From: an uncultured Eubacteriales bacterium
GTDB lineage: Bacteria > Bacillota_A > Clostridia > Oscillospirales > Acutalibacteraceae
DNA: 5,516 bases
Assembly (NCBI GenBank): GCA_934454005.1
Contig: CAKSGI010000134.1
Location: 1 to 5,516, forward strand
Direction: 5' to 3'
Position 1 is the stretch's first letter, and the number at the start of each line of letters is the position of its first letter. The notes under the pieces were generated by a model. That model was not told the origin of the DNA, made no database searches, and saw only the letters and a list, made by a program, of their open reading frames with translations. The position numbers were made by a program, and so were the translations under genes. This document shows, one piece after another, positions 5,021 to 5,516 of the stretch.

Positions 5021-5516
5021 TCAGACCTGTTCAACAACATCTGCACTGCTTGGTAGTGCATTTAAATTTCTGGCTAAGTCTTTCTTTGGATTTCTAATTT
5101 TGCTCTCATAATTTAATTCATTTAGTAAAATATCTTCACATTCATCATCACTTAGTTGAGCTAAAATATCCAGTTTCAACCTTGCTCTTGACGTTCCAAC
5201 ATAATATAGTAATATATTTTCTCTAAAAAAAGTATCCCGATCTACATCAATAAGTATAACTGCGTCTGCCTCTAGACCTTTAAACCTTCTGCAAGTTGAA
5301 AATTTAATCTTCTTTTTATACTTATCTTTATCATTTATATATGAACTAATTATGCTCTTCTCCTTGCTTTTACATGACAATATCACAATATTCTGATATT
5401 TTTCTTTTAGAGTTTCTATTATGTAGTCTAATCTTTTTATTAAGTTTTCTTCGGAATCACTATAATGAATTTTAGCCGGTGTTCCCAAAATTGAACCTGG
5501 TTTCATCTTAGGGCTT
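5021..5516 (-). CDS. UvrD/Rep-type superfamily 1 helicase, C-terminal part (5' end outside window)
   Basis: The frame is open to the right edge, giving 164 residues. Its methionine at 5506 is preceded by in-frame codons (SPK) and is not a start. Visible SF1 helicase motifs are a motif IV-like strand (NIVILSCKSKEK, about 42-53), motif V (FSTCRRFKGLEADAVILIDVD, 72-92, with the KGLE signature), and motif VI (LLYYVGTSRARLKL, 102-115, with Arg110 and Arg112 as nucleotide-contact candidates). This is the UvrD_C_2-like second RecA domain; the ATP-binding Walker A part lies outside the window. Such proteins unwind or translocate on DNA in repair, and related ones occur in phage-defence operons and as NERD-domain fusions. 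The missing N-terminus prevents a choice. The frame continues past the stop for 23 codons, so the protein may be slightly truncated. Confidence 0.8.
   Translation of the reverse strand, partial: SPKMKPGSILGTPAKIHYSDSEENLIKRLDYIIETLKEKYQNIVILSCKSKEKSIISSYINDKDKYKKKIKFSTCRRFKGLEADAVILIDVDRDTFFRENILLYYVGTSRARLKLDILAQLSDDECEDILLNELNYESKIRNPKKDLARNLNALPSSADVVEQV

Noticed and set aside
5021..5516. Helicase fragment as GajB of a Gabija defence system
   Set aside because: Only the last 164 residues are visible, the motifs are general to UvrD-like helicases, and no GajA-like gene lies downstream in the window.

Overview
The window is AT-rich DNA of a low-GC Gram-positive bacterium. The best guess is a Clostridia/Lachnospiraceae-type gut anaerobe. 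That guess rests on the codon use, strong AAGGAGG-type ribosome binding sites, a LicR/MtlR-type PTS regulator, a long Rpn-family protein with the MCKALEDM tail typical of such genomes, and small zinc-ribbon membrane proteins. No rRNA, tRNA, CRISPR array or insertion sequence is visible.

Left end, plus strand (2-853): the 3' part of a PTS-controlled transcriptional regulator (end of PRD2, EIIB-like domain, EIIA domain). A bidirectional hairpin terminator (903-939) separates it from everything else, which lies on the minus strand. Next, reading right to left as transcribed, comes an Rpn-family recombination-promoting nuclease (2394-1435) with a near-consensus promoter (2495-2467). A 125-aa acidic protein of unknown function follows (1347-970). 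Inside the rpn gene, a perfect AAGGAGG sits 8 nt before an in-frame ATG (1623). It could drive separate translation of the last 62 residues, the arrangement known for the E. coli Rpn toxin/intragenic antitoxin pairs.

Middle (2545-4800): three unrecognised membrane genes in two transcription units. The upstream unit is a 366-aa protein with a cytosolic zinc ribbon, a charged helix, one membrane span and an outer domain (4715-3615). The downstream unit encodes a 90-aa two-span protein (3456-3184), overlapping by 23 nt a 196-aa zinc-ribbon protein with four spans (3206-2616). Each unit is preceded, at the same distance from its start codon, by an almost identical 44-bp promoter block (40/44 identical) that contains a small palindrome. 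The two units therefore look co-regulated and probably act together at the membrane.

Right end: a perfect 15-bp hairpin terminator (about 4819-4864) and the C-terminal part of a UvrD/Rep-type superfamily 1 helicase (5516-5021). Its reading frame stays open for 23 sensible codons after the TGA stop, hinting at a recent nonsense truncation.

The most interesting points are the gene-within-gene start in rpn and the duplicated promoter driving the membrane zinc-ribbon cassette.
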